NCBI GenBank assembly: GCA_900548815.1
Contig: URLR01000004.1
Span: 1-62,761 of the forward strand
Direction: 5' to 3'
DNA length: 62,761 bases
Origin: an uncultured Collinsella sp.
GTDB taxonomy: Bacteria > Actinomycetota > Coriobacteriia > Coriobacteriales > Coriobacteriaceae
Below, one piece after another: positions 17,157-24,881 of this stretch. The notes under the pieces were generated by a model. It saw only the letters and a program-made list of their open reading frames with translations. It made no database searches and had not been told where the DNA came from. How positions within the stretch are numbered: the first letter of the stretch is position 1; each line of letters begins with the position of its first letter. A program made the position numbers and the translations under genes.

Positions 17157-18419
17157 GTGCAAAATACCAAGCAAAAGTCGGGCACCAAGCAAAAGTTGAC
17201 CATCGCGGCCATCTTTGGCGCTATGGGTCCCGGTCTGCTGGCGGCGCTTTCGGGCAATGACGCCGGCGGCATTGCAACGTATTCCAGCGCGGGCGCCAGC
17301 TATGGCTACAAGATGCTCTGGATGCTTCCCGTCATGACCGTGCTGCTCATCGTGACGCAGGAGACCGCGGCGCGCTGCGGCTGCGTCACGGGCAAGGGCC
17401 TGGCATCGCTCATTCGCGAGCGCTTTGGCGTGCGCAAGAGTGTACTTGCTATGGCGGCGCTGTTGATCGCCAACACGGCTGTTACTATTTCGGAGTTTGC
17501 GGGCATCGCCAGCGGCCTTGCTCTCTTTGGCGTGCCGGCGAGCATCTCGGTGCCGTTGGTGGCGCTGCTGGTGTGGATGCTTACCATGTCGGGTAGTTTC
17601 CAACGCATCGAGAAGATTCTGCTGCTGGTGAGCTGCGTGTTCGTGACCTATATTGTCGCCGCGTTCATGGCTGGCCCCAACTGGGGTGAGGTCGCGGTCG
17701 ACCTGGTCGTGCCTAACATTCAAAATGACCCCAGCTACGTGTCGCTCGTGGTCGCGACGATCGGTACCACCATCGCGCCGTGGATGATTTTCTTGGCGCA
17801 GAACAACGTGGTCGATAAGAACGCGGGCGAGGACGATATCGTGCTGCAGCGCATCGATACTGTGAGCGGCTCGCTTGCCGCCGATATCATTGCCGGCTTT
17901 ATTATCATCACGACCGGTACGGTGTTGTTCCCGGCGGGTATTCAGATTAGCGATGCCGCCGATGCTGCCCGCGCGCTGGAGCCTATTGCGGGTCAGTGGT
18001 CCACGGTGTTGTTTGCCTCGGGCCTGGTCGCGGCGAGCTTCTTGGCTGCCTGCGTGCTGCCGGGCGTTACGTCGAGCGCTATCTGCGAGGCATTTGGCTG
18101 GGAGCGCGGTGCCGACCGCAGCTGGGACGAGGCCCCGGTTTACCGCGGCATCATTACGGCCATCATCGGTATCTCTGCCGTGCTGGTGCTTATGCCCGGC
18201 GTCGATCTGTTCCAGATTATGATGACCTCGCAGGTCATCAATGGCGTGCTGCTGCCCGTGGTTCTGGTGTTCCAGGTGGTTATCGCCGCCGACCGTCACA
18301 TCATGGGTGCCAACCGCAACGGCCGCGTGTGGAATGTGCTCACTTGGGCGACTATCGGTGTGATTACGGTGCTCACGGTTGTCATGTTTGTTCTGCAGGC
18401 GATGGGTTACAGCGCTTAG
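17157..18419 (+). CDS. NRAMP-related divalent metal transporter (possible Mg2+ type)
   Basis: 420 residues, eleven or so helices, NRAMP/SLC11 family. The usual TM1 motif DPGN is replaced by SGNDAGG in GPGLLAALSGNDAGGIATY (about 22-40), and the TM6 motif MPHN by APWMIFLAQNN (about 207). Loss of the TM6 methionine, which selects transition metals, is the published mark of NRAMP-related Mg2+ transporters described from Eggerthella lenta, also a coriobacterium. GTG 17157 follows AGGTGG (17147-17152) and lies 8 nt after the MgtE-like stop. A Mg2+ role is inferred from these changes plus the neighbour; Mn2+ or Fe2+ is less likely. Confidence 0.78.
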   Translation: MQNTKQKSGTKQKLTIAAIFGAMGPGLLAALSGNDAGGIATYSSAGASYGYKMLWMLPVMTVLLIVTQETAARCGCVTGKGLASLIRERFGVRKSVLAMAALLIANTAVTISEFAGIASGLALFGVPASISVPLVALLVWMLTMSGSFQRIEKILLLVSCVFVTYIVAAFMAGPNWGEVAVDLVVPNIQNDPSYVSLVVATIGTTIAPWMIFLAQNNVVDKNAGEDDIVLQRIDTVSGSLAADIIAGFIIITTGTVLFPAGIQISDAADAARALEPIAGQWSTVLFASGLVAASFLAACVLPGVTSSAICEAFGWERGADRSWDEAPVYRGIITAIIGISAVLVLMPGVDLFQIMMTSQVINGVLLPVVLVFQVVIAADRHIMGANRNGRVWNVLTWATIGVITVLTVVMFVLQAMGYSA

Positions 18420-18436
18420 CGCCTCTTTTGGATTCC

Positions 18437-18472
18437 AAACAGGCCGCAGCGATGGGCTGCGGCCTGTTTTTG
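18437..18472 (+). terminator. Strong intrinsic terminator after the NRAMP-type gene
   Basis: AAACAGGCCGCAGC (18437-18450) pairs perfectly with GCTGCGGCCTGTTT, followed by five T in total. It closes the Mg2+ locus. Confidence 0.9.
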
Positions 18473-18500
18473 TCTGCTATAGGGTGTTAGTTATATGGCA

Positions 18501-18729
18501 GTGGGCAAAAAATGCCAAATATGAGTACTGTTGCTAAGTGAATAGCATTTACATTCAAGAAGATAATAAACATAACTTATAGTATGTTCATTAAAATTGG
18601 CTCCAATACGCCTTAACCAGTCAGGTTGGCTGCTTTAGGGGGTTGTAGGGTTCGCTCGGACGTCATTTTGGGTGGTTTTGCCTGCTACTAAAATGGTAGC
18701 AGTACTCATATTTGCCCTTTTTTGCCCAC
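18501..18729. mobile_element. MITE-like element with 30-bp terminal inverted repeats
   Basis: A 229-bp AT-rich unit in a GC-rich genome. Its left end starts GTGGGCAAAAAA and runs on as AAATATGAGTACTG. The right end is its reverse complement with about two mismatches over 30 bp (18700-18729). There is no coding capacity inside and no clear target duplication. This is the form of a non-autonomous miniature inverted-repeat element. The stretch 18420-18961 holds only this, the terminator before it and the hairpins after it. Confidence 0.65.
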
Positions 18730-18873
18730 AGACCTTTGAGGGTGCGGCGAAAAGGGCTTGTTTTGATTGTTTGGGGCAGGCGCGAGGCGCGGAAACGATG
18801 TCTGGAGCGACGGAGCGGCCTGGAATTCATCCGTAGAGGTCTTCATTGGCTGCGCCAGGAGTGTCCCTAGGTA

Positions 18874-18904
18874 CCGGCACATAAGGAACGTCCCTAACTG
18901 CCGG
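18874..18904 (+). repeat. Palindromic repeat, AACGTCCC family variant
   Basis: CCGGCA (18874-18879) and TGCCGG (18899-18904) flank a loop containing AAGGAACGTCCCTAA. The loop core matches the 27-nt repeats while the arms differ, so pairing is kept with new bases. Confidence 0.6.
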
Positions 18905-18938
18905 AGGGGGTGTCTGCCGTGGCAGACACCCCCTCCGG
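18901..18938. terminator. Perfect 18-bp hairpin downstream of the acyltransferase gene
   Basis: CCGGAGGGGGTGTCTGCC (18901-18918) pairs perfectly with 18921-18938 around a GT loop. It lies 23 nt beyond the stop of the minus-strand acyltransferase. No T-run follows on either strand, so it may stabilise the transcript end rather than terminate. Confidence 0.5.
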
Positions 18939-18961
18939 ATGTGGGAAGTTTGCGCTGCAGG

Positions 18962-21178
18962 TTACTTGTCGGTGCCCAGCTTGTGCGGCTTGAGAGCGAG
19001 CGCATTGACGAGTGCGTCGGTGGCAGACTTGACGGCTGCCGGCTGCGGATCGTTGACGTGATCCTCGGGGTGTACGGGCAGGTCCTTCTTGACGGCATCG
19101 TGGATCAAGTTGAGGTACTCAGTCACGCCAGTGGTCGATAGGTGCGTGCCATCGCCATCGAACAGGTCGTTGCGGTTGGCACTGTATCCGTACCAGTCGA
19201 TAACGCGCACGTTCTTGTAGCGCGTAGCGGCGTTGGCGATGGCCTGGTTGGTAGAGCCAACCCACGGCTGCGGGCTGCGCGTGTTCACAAACACCACCAT
19301 ACGCTTATCTCCCGCATCGGCCATGATGGCGTCGATCTGGTCGTCGGTTACCAAGCCGTTGGTGCCCAGGGCAAAGACCACGATCTTGCCGGCAAGGTTC
19401 TGCTGGATATAGCCTTCAAATGTCGTGCGCCCCGCATCAAACTGGCGGCCCTTTTCGGCATCGATATGGCTGTGCGGGAACACGCCGTCAAAGGTGTCTA
19501 CGGCACGCAGCGACACGGAGTCGCCGATCATAAGCAGATCGTAGGAGCCATCGGGGAAGCCGTCGTTGTCCTTGTCGGTGTCGTCGGCCGCCTGCTGGTC
19601 GGTGGGCGCGGTGTTCTTGGCTTCCTTGTTCAGAACTTCGGCGCCCTCGCCGCTCAGCGCAGACGTCTCGGGCACAAAGATCAGGCCGCCCAGTGCAACG
19701 ACCAACACGACAGCGCAGGCTGCGCAGACAGGGACGTGCGCGCGTACCCAGTTAGCGGGCGTGGTGGTGCCGTCGCGGAACTCGGACACGGTGCGCTCAA
19801 AGGCGCCCTTCCTAAACGGAGTCTCGATAAAGCGATAGCAGCACTCTGCCACGGCGACCACCAACAACACCTGCAAAATGTACTGCCACCACGGCGTATC
19901 GTTGATGTTGGCGACCGGGTTCATGAGCAACAGCAGCGGATAGTGCCACAGGTAGATGCTGTACGAGCGCTTGCCAACCCACACGAGCGGCTCGGCGGAC
20001 AGCGCGCGGGCAACCATTCCCTGGGGCTGCACGCAGGCCGCGATGACCATGAGCGTGAGGATCGAGCATAGCAGCGTGCCTCCGCGATACTGGAAGGCGG
20101 TGTAGCCGTTGGTGAGCGCGACCATGGCGGCAAGGCCAACCAGACCCACGACGCCCAACACATCGATGGATGCGGGCGAGGACCAAAAACGCACGAGGGC
20201 GCTCGGCTGTGCCGGGGCGGTCTCGGCTGCTTCGTCGGCCTTCTCGCCAAGCTTGCCCTCGGCGTTCTTGCCGTGCTTGGCGGCGCCAGCTAGGCGATTG
20301 AGCCCCAAACGACGAGCGAGACGCACCGGCGCCAGGTCGCGATCGGGGATAAAGGCCATCCAGGCACCCAGCAGCAGCGAGAACACACGGGTGTCGGTGC
20401 CGTAGTACACGCGGCTGGGGTCGGCGGCAGGGTTATAGAGCACCATCATGGCGATGGCGGAGACAGCAGCCAAGCCCAGAACCACGCGGCGCGTGTTGGG
20501 CTTGCTCACATGCATGGATGCCATGGCAAACAGCAGTGGCGGCCAAATCAGGTAGAACTGTTCCTCGATGGCAAGCGACCAAAAGTGCGTGAGCGGCGAG
20601 GGGTCGCCCAGGGCATTGAAGTACGAGACGTTTTGGGCAATCTGCCACCAGTTGTTGAAGAACAGCAGCGACGGCAGGATGTCGGGACGCATCTTGGTGA
20701 GCATCACGTGGTTAAAGATAGTGCACAGCGCGCAGGTTACAAACACTACCGTTACCACGGCGGGGACCAGGCGACGGATGCGGCGAATCCAGAAGCTCTT
20801 GAGGTCGATGTGGCCGGTCTTAGCGACTTCGTTGAGTAGCAGGCGTGTGATCAGATAGCCCGAAAGCACAAAGAAGATCGTGACGCCGAGCAGACCGCCC
20901 TGCGCCCACGTGAGGTTGAGGTGATAGAGCACCACCGCGACGACGGCAAGCGTGCGCAGGCCGTCAAGGGCAGGGATGTAGCGGGACTTGGGGCGAGCAG
21001 GCGTCTGCTCCGCGGCGGGAGTGTTGGCGCGGCCCGCGTTGTTGGCAGAAGCGCGATGGGGGCTCGCGGTGCGTCGCGGCTCGTTGGCACGGCGTTCGCT
21101 CTTCACGCGTTCGTGCGGCGCCGGCTCGTTGCCCGTGCGGCGTCGACCGCGCGAGCCCGATTGCGAGAATTGTTCCAT
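18962..21178 (-). CDS. OatA-like acyltransferase with C-terminal SGNH domain
   Basis: 738 residues. A long basic, probably disordered cytoplasmic start (1-65), then the acyltransferase-3 membrane domain (about 68-470, starting YIPALDGLRTLAVVAVVLYH with the family's catalytic-type His). A final helix (about 490-510) leads to an extracellular SGNH esterase-like domain (about 545-725). That domain shows GDSVSLR (nucleophile Ser), GTNG and DGDGTHLS (Asp/His). This is the plan of peptidoglycan O-acetyltransferase OatA/OafA, which confers lysozyme resistance; other glycan targets are possible. Monocistronic by context. Confidence 0.9.
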   Translation of the reverse strand: MEQFSQSGSRGRRRTGNEPAPHERVKSERRANEPRRTASPHRASANNAGRANTPAAEQTPARPKSRYIPALDGLRTLAVVAVVLYHLNLTWAQGGLLGVTIFFVLSGYLITRLLLNEVAKTGHIDLKSFWIRRIRRLVPAVVTVVFVTCALCTIFNHVMLTKMRPDILPSLLFFNNWWQIAQNVSYFNALGDPSPLTHFWSLAIEEQFYLIWPPLLFAMASMHVSKPNTRRVVLGLAAVSAIAMMVLYNPAADPSRVYYGTDTRVFSLLLGAWMAFIPDRDLAPVRLARRLGLNRLAGAAKHGKNAEGKLGEKADEAAETAPAQPSALVRFWSSPASIDVLGVVGLVGLAAMVALTNGYTAFQYRGGTLLCSILTLMVIAACVQPQGMVARALSAEPLVWVGKRSYSIYLWHYPLLLLMNPVANINDTPWWQYILQVLLVVAVAECCYRFIETPFRKGAFERTVSEFRDGTTTPANWVRAHVPVCAACAVVLVVALGGLIFVPETSALSGEGAEVLNKEAKNTAPTDQQAADDTDKDNDGFPDGSYDLLMIGDSVSLRAVDTFDGVFPHSHIDAEKGRQFDAGRTTFEGYIQQNLAGKIVVFALGTNGLVTDDQIDAIMADAGDKRMVVFVNTRSPQPWVGSTNQAIANAATRYKNVRVIDWYGYSANRNDLFDGDGTHLSTTGVTEYLNLIHDAVKKDLPVHPEDHVNDPQPAAVKSATDALVNALALKPHKLGTDK

Positions 21179-21364
21179 AAAACATCATCCAATGACGAGA
21201 ATAATCAGCACGTATTCATTGTAGCTGCCTGCTCCTGTGAATGCTTGCTGCTGGCGCAACCTCAAGGGTGCGTTCACATCAAAGTGAACTAAAGTTATAG
21301 AGGTGCGAAGGCGCGCAATCGACGGTCGACGGTGGGTGCAAAGCCCGCAGATGAGGAGGTTTCC

Positions 21365-22327
21365 ATGGCAGATCGCGGCATCGTTGCGGTGTTCGGCAGC
21401 ATGAACATGGACCTTTCGGTGGCGTGCGAGCGCATGCCGCGCGCGGGCGAGACAGTCGGTGGTAGCGGTTTTATCACCAACGCCGGTGGCAAGGGCGCTA
21501 ACCAGGCCGTCGCCGCCGCGCGCATGGGTGCGCGCACGTGCATGATCGGCGCTGTCGGTCGCGACGCGTTCGGCGCGTCGCTCGTGGTGGGGCTCCAAGA
21601 CGCCGGTGTGGACTGTGACTTTGTAGTGCATCGCGATGACGTGGAGACGGGAACGGCAACCATCATTCGCTGCGAGGGCGACAACCGCATCATACTGTCA
21701 CCGGGCGCCAACCATGCGCTTGCGGGCGCGGACGTTGCCTGCGCGTTGAGGCGTCTGGCGGCCCATGAGCTCGACGGCGACGCCAGCGAGATTGCCCCGG
21801 CTGCCGGAAGCGTCTTTATCGCCCAGGGTGAATGTGACCTTGCAGCGACGGCCGATGCGCTTGTTTGCGCTCACGAGCTGGGGTTCTATACGGTCTTTAA
21901 TCCGGCGCCTGCCTGCGAGCTGCCTGCGGAGGTCTGGCCTGCGGTCGACCTGGTCTGTCCCAACGAGACCGAGTGCCAGGTTCTGACGGGAATCTTGCCC
22001 GCGGACGATGCAAGCTGCGTCGTGGCGCTCAACGCCCTGCTCGCTAGGGGTGCCGGAGCTGCGGTCATCACGTTGGGCGGTGCCGGCTCGGTTACGCTCG
22101 GCGATGACGGTGAGCTGCTGCGCATGCCGGCACTTTCGAGCACGGTAGTCGATACCACGGCCGCCGGCGATACGTTTATCGGCGCGTTGGCGGCGGCTCG
22201 CCTAGAGGGCCTGCCGCTCTTTGAGTGCATGGCCGCGGGTGCTCGCGCCTCGGCAGTGACGGTGTCGCGCCTGGGCGCTCAGCAATCGATTCCCACGCGC
22301 GCCGAAGTTGAACATTGGTTTGGTTAA
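21365..22327 (+). CDS. rbsK: Ribokinase
   Basis: 320 residues, PfkB family. GSMNMDLSV at the start, the first signature NAGGKGANQAVAAARMG (about 43-59) and the second signature DTTAAGDTFIGALA (about 262-275), which holds the catalytic base Asp and anion hole. It phosphorylates ribose to ribose-5-phosphate. ATG 21365 is preferred over an upstream in-frame start at 21332 because GAGGAGG (21352-21358) precedes it. A nucleoside hydrolase gene starts 30 nt downstream, so freed ribose can be phosphorylated directly. Confidence 0.93.
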   Translation: MADRGIVAVFGSMNMDLSVACERMPRAGETVGGSGFITNAGGKGANQAVAAARMGARTCMIGAVGRDAFGASLVVGLQDAGVDCDFVVHRDDVETGTATIIRCEGDNRIILSPGANHALAGADVACALRRLAAHELDGDASEIAPAAGSVFIAQGECDLAATADALVCAHELGFYTVFNPAPACELPAEVWPAVDLVCPNETECQVLTGILPADDASCVVALNALLARGAGAAVITLGGAGSVTLGDDGELLRMPALSSTVVDTTAAGDTFIGALAAARLEGLPLFECMAAGARASAVTVSRLGAQQSIPTRAEVEHWFG

Positions 22328-22357
22328 ACGATAAAGACGGAGAAGCGGAGTAGAACA

Positions 22358-23332
22358 ATGGCAATCAAGAAGCTGATCCTTGATCTGGATATGGGTGTGG
22401 ACGATGCGATGGCGCTGGCCTATGCCATCGCGAGCCCCGAGGTGGAGCTCGTGGGCATCACCACGTGCTTTGGCAACGTGCGCGTCGAGCAATCGGCGCA
22501 CAACTGCCTGGCGGTGCTCGATCTGCTGGGTCGCCCCGAGGTTCCGGTGTACCTGGGTGCCGACCGTCCTCTGCAGGCGACTGAGCCCTATACGCCGCCG
22601 GCGTCCACCGCGCTCATTCACGGCAAGAACGGCATCGGCGGCGCGAGCGTGCCCGCGTCGCCCTACGAGCCGGTGGGGGCGACCTCGGCCGACGGCAACG
22701 CTGCGGTCGATTATCTGATCGATGCCGCGCGCACCTATGGTCCCGATTTGGTCTACGTAGCGACTGGCCCGCTCTCCAACCTGGCGCTCGCCCTGGAGCG
22801 CGATGCGGTGACGATGATGTCCATTGGCCGCGTGGTCGTGATGGGCGGCGCTCTTACCGTGCCCGGCAACGTGAGCGCGGGCGCCGAGGCCAATATGGCG
22901 AGCGACCCCGAGGCAGCCGACGCGGTGCTGCGCTCGGGCCGTAAGCTCACCATGGTGGGTCTGGACGTGACGCATCGCGTGGTGCTCACACGCCGCGACA
23001 TTGCCGGCTGGACGGGCTCGGGCACCATGGCGGGCTGCGCATTTGCGAGCATGGTCGAGCACTACATTGGCTCGTACGAGATGAACGCACCCTACCTGGG
23101 TGGTTGTGCGCTGCACGATCCGCTGGCCGTTGCCGTGGCGATCGACCCCACGCTCGTAGGTGCGCTCGGCTGCAACCTGCGTGTTGATCTGCTGGGCGAG
23201 TACCGCGGTCGCACCATCTGCGATGAGCGCCGCCTGTCCGATCCGGACAAGAGCACGCTTGTGGCACTGACCGTGGATGCTCCGCGCTTCCTGTCCGAGT
23301 TCAAGACGCGTATGGCCCGTGTCCTTGGCTAA
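22358..23332 (+). CDS. Nucleoside hydrolase (inosine/uridine-preferring type)
   Basis: 324 residues. The metal-binding signature reads DLDMGVDDAMAL (about 9-20; usual DTDPGVDDAxAL). The family elements VYVATGPLSNLALAL and VVMGGALTVPGNVSAGAEANM are present, as is the late HDPLAVAVAID that provides an active-site His and Asp. It hydrolyses ribonucleosides to base and ribose. It follows ribokinase by 30 nt, forming a salvage pair. The first signature has Leu and Met in place of the usual Thr and Pro, and the conserved aspartates remain. Confidence 0.92.
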   Translation: MAIKKLILDLDMGVDDAMALAYAIASPEVELVGITTCFGNVRVEQSAHNCLAVLDLLGRPEVPVYLGADRPLQATEPYTPPASTALIHGKNGIGGASVPASPYEPVGATSADGNAAVDYLIDAARTYGPDLVYVATGPLSNLALALERDAVTMMSIGRVVVMGGALTVPGNVSAGAEANMASDPEAADAVLRSGRKLTMVGLDVTHRVVLTRRDIAGWTGSGTMAGCAFASMVEHYIGSYEMNAPYLGGCALHDPLAVAVAIDPTLVGALGCNLRVDLLGEYRGRTICDERRLSDPDKSTLVALTVDAPRFLSEFKTRMARVLG

Positions 23333-23340
23333 GTTGTCTT

Positions 23341-23412
23341 TTTGGGACGGGGCTTTTTTGACTGTTATGATTGGTGCGACCATTCGAACCAGCTAAAAGA
23401 GCCCGTCCCAAA
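23341..23412 (+). repeat. Long-loop inverted repeat after the nucleoside hydrolase
   Basis: TTTGGGACGGG (23341-23351) pairs with CCCGTCCCAAA (23402-23412), extended by CTTTT/AAAAG, across a loop of about 35 nt. T6 at 23354 follows the left arm. It could act as a terminator or be a dispersed palindromic element. Confidence 0.5.
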
Positions 23413-23434
23413 TTGACTACCGAGAGGATCTGCC

Positions 23435-23923
23435 ATGGAGCGCATTGCGAGCTTTTCCGTTGACCATCTGTTGCTTGAGCCCGGCGTGTATGTGAGCCGC
23501 ATCGACCGCGATCCGGCGACCGGGGCCGCCGTCACCACCTTTGACCTGCGCCTGACCACGCCCAACAGGGAGCCGGTCATGAACACGGCCGAGTGCCACA
23601 CCATCGAGCACCTGGGCGCGACGTTCCTTCGCAATCATGCCGAGTGGTCGGGCCGCATTGTCTACTTTGGCCCCATGGGCTGCCGCACGGGCTTTTACCT
23701 GGTTGTGTTTGGCGAGGTGACGAGCGAGGAGATCCTGCCGCTCGTGCGTGAGCTGTTCGAGTTTGTCGCCGGCTTTGAGGGCGATGTCCCCGGTGCCGCT
23801 CCCGAGGAGTGCGGTAACTACCTGGACCAGAACCTCCCCATGGCCAACTGGCTTGCGCGCCGCTACCTCGACCGCGACCTGGCCGATATCGACGAGAAGC
23901 ACCTGCACTATCAGCAGGCGTAA
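23435..23923 (+). CDS. luxS: S-ribosylhomocysteine lyase (LuxS)
   Basis: 162 residues, the normal length for LuxS. Metal ligands are in HTIEH (His55, His59) and Cys126 in EECGNYLDQNL; the catalytic Cys83 is in GPMGCRTGFYL. It cleaves S-ribosylhomocysteine to homocysteine and DPD, the precursor of autoinducer-2, as part of the activated methyl cycle. It is monocistronic, with GAGAGG (23420s) as ribosome site. There is no adjacent mtnN or metK gene. Confidence 0.97.
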   Translation: MERIASFSVDHLLLEPGVYVSRIDRDPATGAAVTTFDLRLTTPNREPVMNTAECHTIEHLGATFLRNHAEWSGRIVYFGPMGCRTGFYLVVFGEVTSEEILPLVRELFEFVAGFEGDVPGAAPEECGNYLDQNLPMANWLARRYLDRDLADIDEKHLHYQQA

Positions 23924-24067
23924 GGGCTTTATCGCCCAAAACGCGCGCATTGGGCGCCTTCGCTTATGCGGGGGTGCCTTTTTGCTGAGTGGTCGGGACG
24001 AGTGTTTAAAATCGCTTATGTTTGTTCTAGAATGTTCATACTGTCACATAAACGAACAGGAGCGAAC

Positions 24068-24712
24068 ATGCATATCTACTCTGTCAACGATCCCGAGTTC
24101 AAGTCCTATGGCAACGTTTGGGATAACGTTCCGTCCGAGCTTACGTCGCCCGTGCTCGAGGCGCTCTCTGCCACGCCCATTCCCGAGGGCAGCAAGTACG
24201 TTGCGAGTGCGCCGGAGCTCGAGGACGTCAAGGATGCCGACAAGCTTGGCTTTCTCATGTTTGGTGGCCGTCCCTTCCAGCTCGGCTGGTGCAACGGCCA
24301 CAATACGCGTCTCAACTGCCTGGAGTACCACCGCGCGAGTGAGTTCAACCTGGGCGCGCGCGACTTTATCCTGCTCGTGGCGCATCGCTGGGAGATCGAG
24401 GACGGCAAGCTCGATACCGCGTGCGTCAAGGCGTTCCGCGTGCCGGCGGGCAAGGTTGTCGAGGTTTTCAACACCACGCTCCACTACACGCCGTGCATGG
24501 TCGACGACGGTGGCTTCCAGGTGATGGTGGCGCTTCCCGCCGGCACCAACGGCCCGCGCCCCGAGGCCGCAACCGACATGCCTGCCGCCGGTGACGGCTA
24601 CTGCTACTGGAAGACCGACAAGTGGGTTCTCTGCCATGCTGACAGCCCCAAGGCAGCCGAGGGCGGCTACGTAGGCCTCATCGGCAAAAACCTCGACATC
24701 ACCGTGGACTAG
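24068..24712 (+). CDS. DUF4867 family protein
   Basis: 214 residues, soluble. The central part (HRASEFNLGARDFILLVAHR and the HY element in TTLHYTPC) has the look of a cupin-type beta barrel, as expected for DUF4867. Members often sit near sugar-phosphate genes in gut bacteria, but no such neighbour is present here. ATG 24068 has CAGGAG upstream; longer frames to 23966 lack one. The leader contains repeated GTTC elements around CTAGAA (24020-24045), which could be an operator. Function unknown. Confidence 0.8.
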   Translation: MHIYSVNDPEFKSYGNVWDNVPSELTSPVLEALSATPIPEGSKYVASAPELEDVKDADKLGFLMFGGRPFQLGWCNGHNTRLNCLEYHRASEFNLGARDFILLVAHRWEIEDGKLDTACVKAFRVPAGKVVEVFNTTLHYTPCMVDDGGFQVMVALPAGTNGPRPEAATDMPAAGDGYCYWKTDKWVLCHADSPKAAEGGYVGLIGKNLDITVD

Positions 24713-24717
24713 CACAT

Positions 24718-24768
24718 CGCCCCAAACCACCACAAAGGTGCCTGTCCCCTTTGCGGTGGTTTGGGGCG
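24718..24768 (+). repeat. Hairpin repeat with GCCTGTCC loop
   Basis: A 21-base arm starting CGCCCCAAACCACC (24718-24738) pairs with 24748-24768 at all but one position around TGCCTGTCC. No T-tract follows. The minus-strand mgtA leader carries a related arm (ACCACCGCAAAGG), and the nadA-nadB hairpin has a similar GGCAGTCCC loop. Confidence 0.6.
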
Positions 24769-24881
24769 GGCGGATATCGGGAAGTGCCAGACGGGGGAGG
24801 CTGCCGGGCGCCTTGCCGTCTGCGGATTTTGGGACATGCGGCCCGCTTTTTCGACCCATCTGTCGGTACACTAAAAGCACT

